Source: Arthrobacter sp. Soil736 (GTDB taxonomy: Bacteria; Actinomycetota; Actinomycetes; Actinomycetales; Micrococcaceae). Taken from it: a stretch of DNA of 64,000 nucleotides. This document shows, in pieces, positions 62,878 to 64,000 of this stretch. The notes under the pieces are model-generated. The model was not told the origin of the DNA. It made no database searches and saw only the letters and a list, made by a program, of their open reading frames with translations. The number at the start of each line of letters is the position of its first letter. Position 1 is the stretch's first letter. The translations under genes and the position numbers were made by a program. Location: the NCBI RefSeq assembly GCF_001428005.1, contig NZ_LMSB01000007.1:49244-113243 (forward strand). The letters run 5' to 3'.

Positions 62878-64000
62878 TTAGTTTGTCTCCTGCATCGGGA
62901 TGCGGACGCCGCGTTCCTTGGCGACCTCGACGGCGCGGTCGTAGCCGGCGTCGGCGTGGCGGATCACGCCCATGCCGGGGTCGTTGGTGAGCAGCCGCTC
63001 GAGTTTCTGCGCGGCGAGCTCGGTGCCGTCGGCGACGGAGACCTGGCCGGCGTGGATGGACCGGCCGATGCCGACCCCGCCGCCGTGGTGGATCGAGACC
63101 CAGGTGAGATCAACGTCGCCGCGTCACGGCGGTACGGGGAGGCGACGGAGCCGGAGTCCAGGTGGTCGCGGCCGATCACGATGGGCGCCTTGACCTTGCC
63201 CTCGGCGACGAGCCGGTTGAACAGCAGGCCGGCCTTGGCCCGTTCGCCGTAGCCCAGCCAGCAGATCCGCGCCGGCAGGCCCTCGAACTCGACGCGCTCC
63301 CCGGCGGCGTCGATCCAGCGGTGCAGGTGCTTGTTCTCCGGGAACAGCTCCTTGATCGCCGCATCCGTGACGGCGATGTCCTCGGGGTCCCCGGAGAGCG
63401 CCACCCAGCGGAACGGGCCAAGGCCCTCGCAGAACAGCGGCCGGATGTAGGCCGGGACGAAGCCGGGGAACTCGAACGCGCGGTCGTAGCCGCCCTTGCG
63501 GGCCTCGTCGCGGATGGAGTTGCCGTAGTCGAACACCTCGGCGCCGGCGTCCTGGAACTCCACCATGGCCTGGACGTGCCTGGCCATCGAGGCCTGGGCC
63601 TTCTTGGTGAAGCCTTCCGGGTCCGCCGCGGCCTCGGCCTGCCATTCGGCGACGGTGATGCCCTCGGGCAGGTAGGACAGCGGGTCGTGGGCGGAGGTCT
63701 GGTCCGTGACGATGTCCACGGTCAGCTCGCCGGCCTTGTGGCGGCGCAGGATCTCCGGGAACACGGTGGCGGCGTTGCCGACGTACCCGACGGACCAGCC
63801 GCGGCGCTCCTCCTTCGCCTTCAGGACCTTGGCGATGGCGGCGTCGAGGTCGGTTTCGACCTCGTCGAGGTAGCGCTTGCTTTCCCGGCGGCGCAGCCGG
63901 GTCTCGTCGACGTCGACAATCAGGCAGGCGCCGTCGTTCAGGGTGACGGCGAGCGGCTGGGCGCCGCCCATGCCGCCGCAGCCGCCGGTGAGGGTCAGCG
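62878..64000 (-). pseudogene. hutU: Urocanate hydratase, frame-broken and cut by the window end
   Basis: Urocanase residues are clear: [80 protein letters not shown], and [18 protein letters not shown]. After SPYR (about 63128) the frame is lost. The C-terminal part continues in another frame as [20 protein letters not shown], then [14 protein letters not shown] and QETN, stopping at 62878. The roughly 25 residues that normally stand between SPYR and [11 protein letters not shown] are missing, so there has been a small deletion with a frame change. The N terminus lies outside the window. As read, the enzyme of the second histidine-degradation step is inactive, unless this is an assembly error. 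Confidence 0.82.

Overview
The window looks like a chromosomal segment of a high-GC actinobacterium of the Micrococcaceae (Arthrobacter or Pseudarthrobacter type). The basis is codon and GC style, a large tetramer-type NAD-glutamate dehydrogenase, the tryptophan operon with its two small membrane partners followed by lgt, gltB, gltD and pyk, and an ANTAR response regulator beside a tRNA-Leu. The species call is inference from gene content only.

Layout. (1) 1-5.1 kb is a decayed accessory zone. It holds an acyl-CoA dehydrogenase remnant, a cupin gene, an intact panD / small gene / adk operon, a broken MmyB-type regulator, a broken short-chain dehydrogenase, and an IS256 transposase fragment cut by an IS30 fragment. 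(2) 5.16-10.0 kb is one intact 1616-residue NAD-glutamate dehydrogenase. (3) About 11-43.5 kb is an integrative and conjugative element (ICE) or a mosaic around one. It carries a DUF4192 protein, a kinase plus TPR pair, a membrane gene that appears split by a frameshift, a zinc-ribbon coiled-coil protein overlapping a MobF relaxase-helicase, and a lipoprotein. Next come single-strand binding protein, an ArdC-type protein and a tightly overlapped minus-strand type IV secretion operon (VirD4-like, VirB4 ATPase, a VirB3/VirB4-N-like protein, VirB6-like, small pilin-like, peptidoglycan hydrolase, VirB8-like), headed by a sigma-70-like factor. (4) 37.2-41.7 kb is a compact regulatory cluster: two paralogous winged-HTH genes, two paralogous XRE-type regulators, a membrane-anchored alpha/beta hydrolase, a multi-spanning membrane protein and an ImmA/IrrE-type metallopeptidase. 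(5) An excisionase-like gene and a tyrosine integrase lie against an intact tRNA-Leu(CAA), which is the likely attachment site. (6) 43.8-64 kb is ordinary chromosome: pdtaR-like regulator, pyk, gltD, gltB, lgt, trpA, trpB, trpC, two small membrane genes, trpE, hisI, an epimerase, a histidine ammonia-lyase-like gene lacking the normal MIO tripeptide, and a frame-broken urocanate hydratase running off the end.

How it works together. The integrase and excisionase would move the element in and out of tRNA-Leu. The relaxase, coupling protein and secretion genes would transfer it. The sigma factor at the head of the transfer operon, together with the wHTH/XRE/ImmA/membrane cluster, is the likely decision circuit. 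No second copy of the tRNA-Leu 3' end was found by eye elsewhere in the window, so the left end of the element is not fixed.
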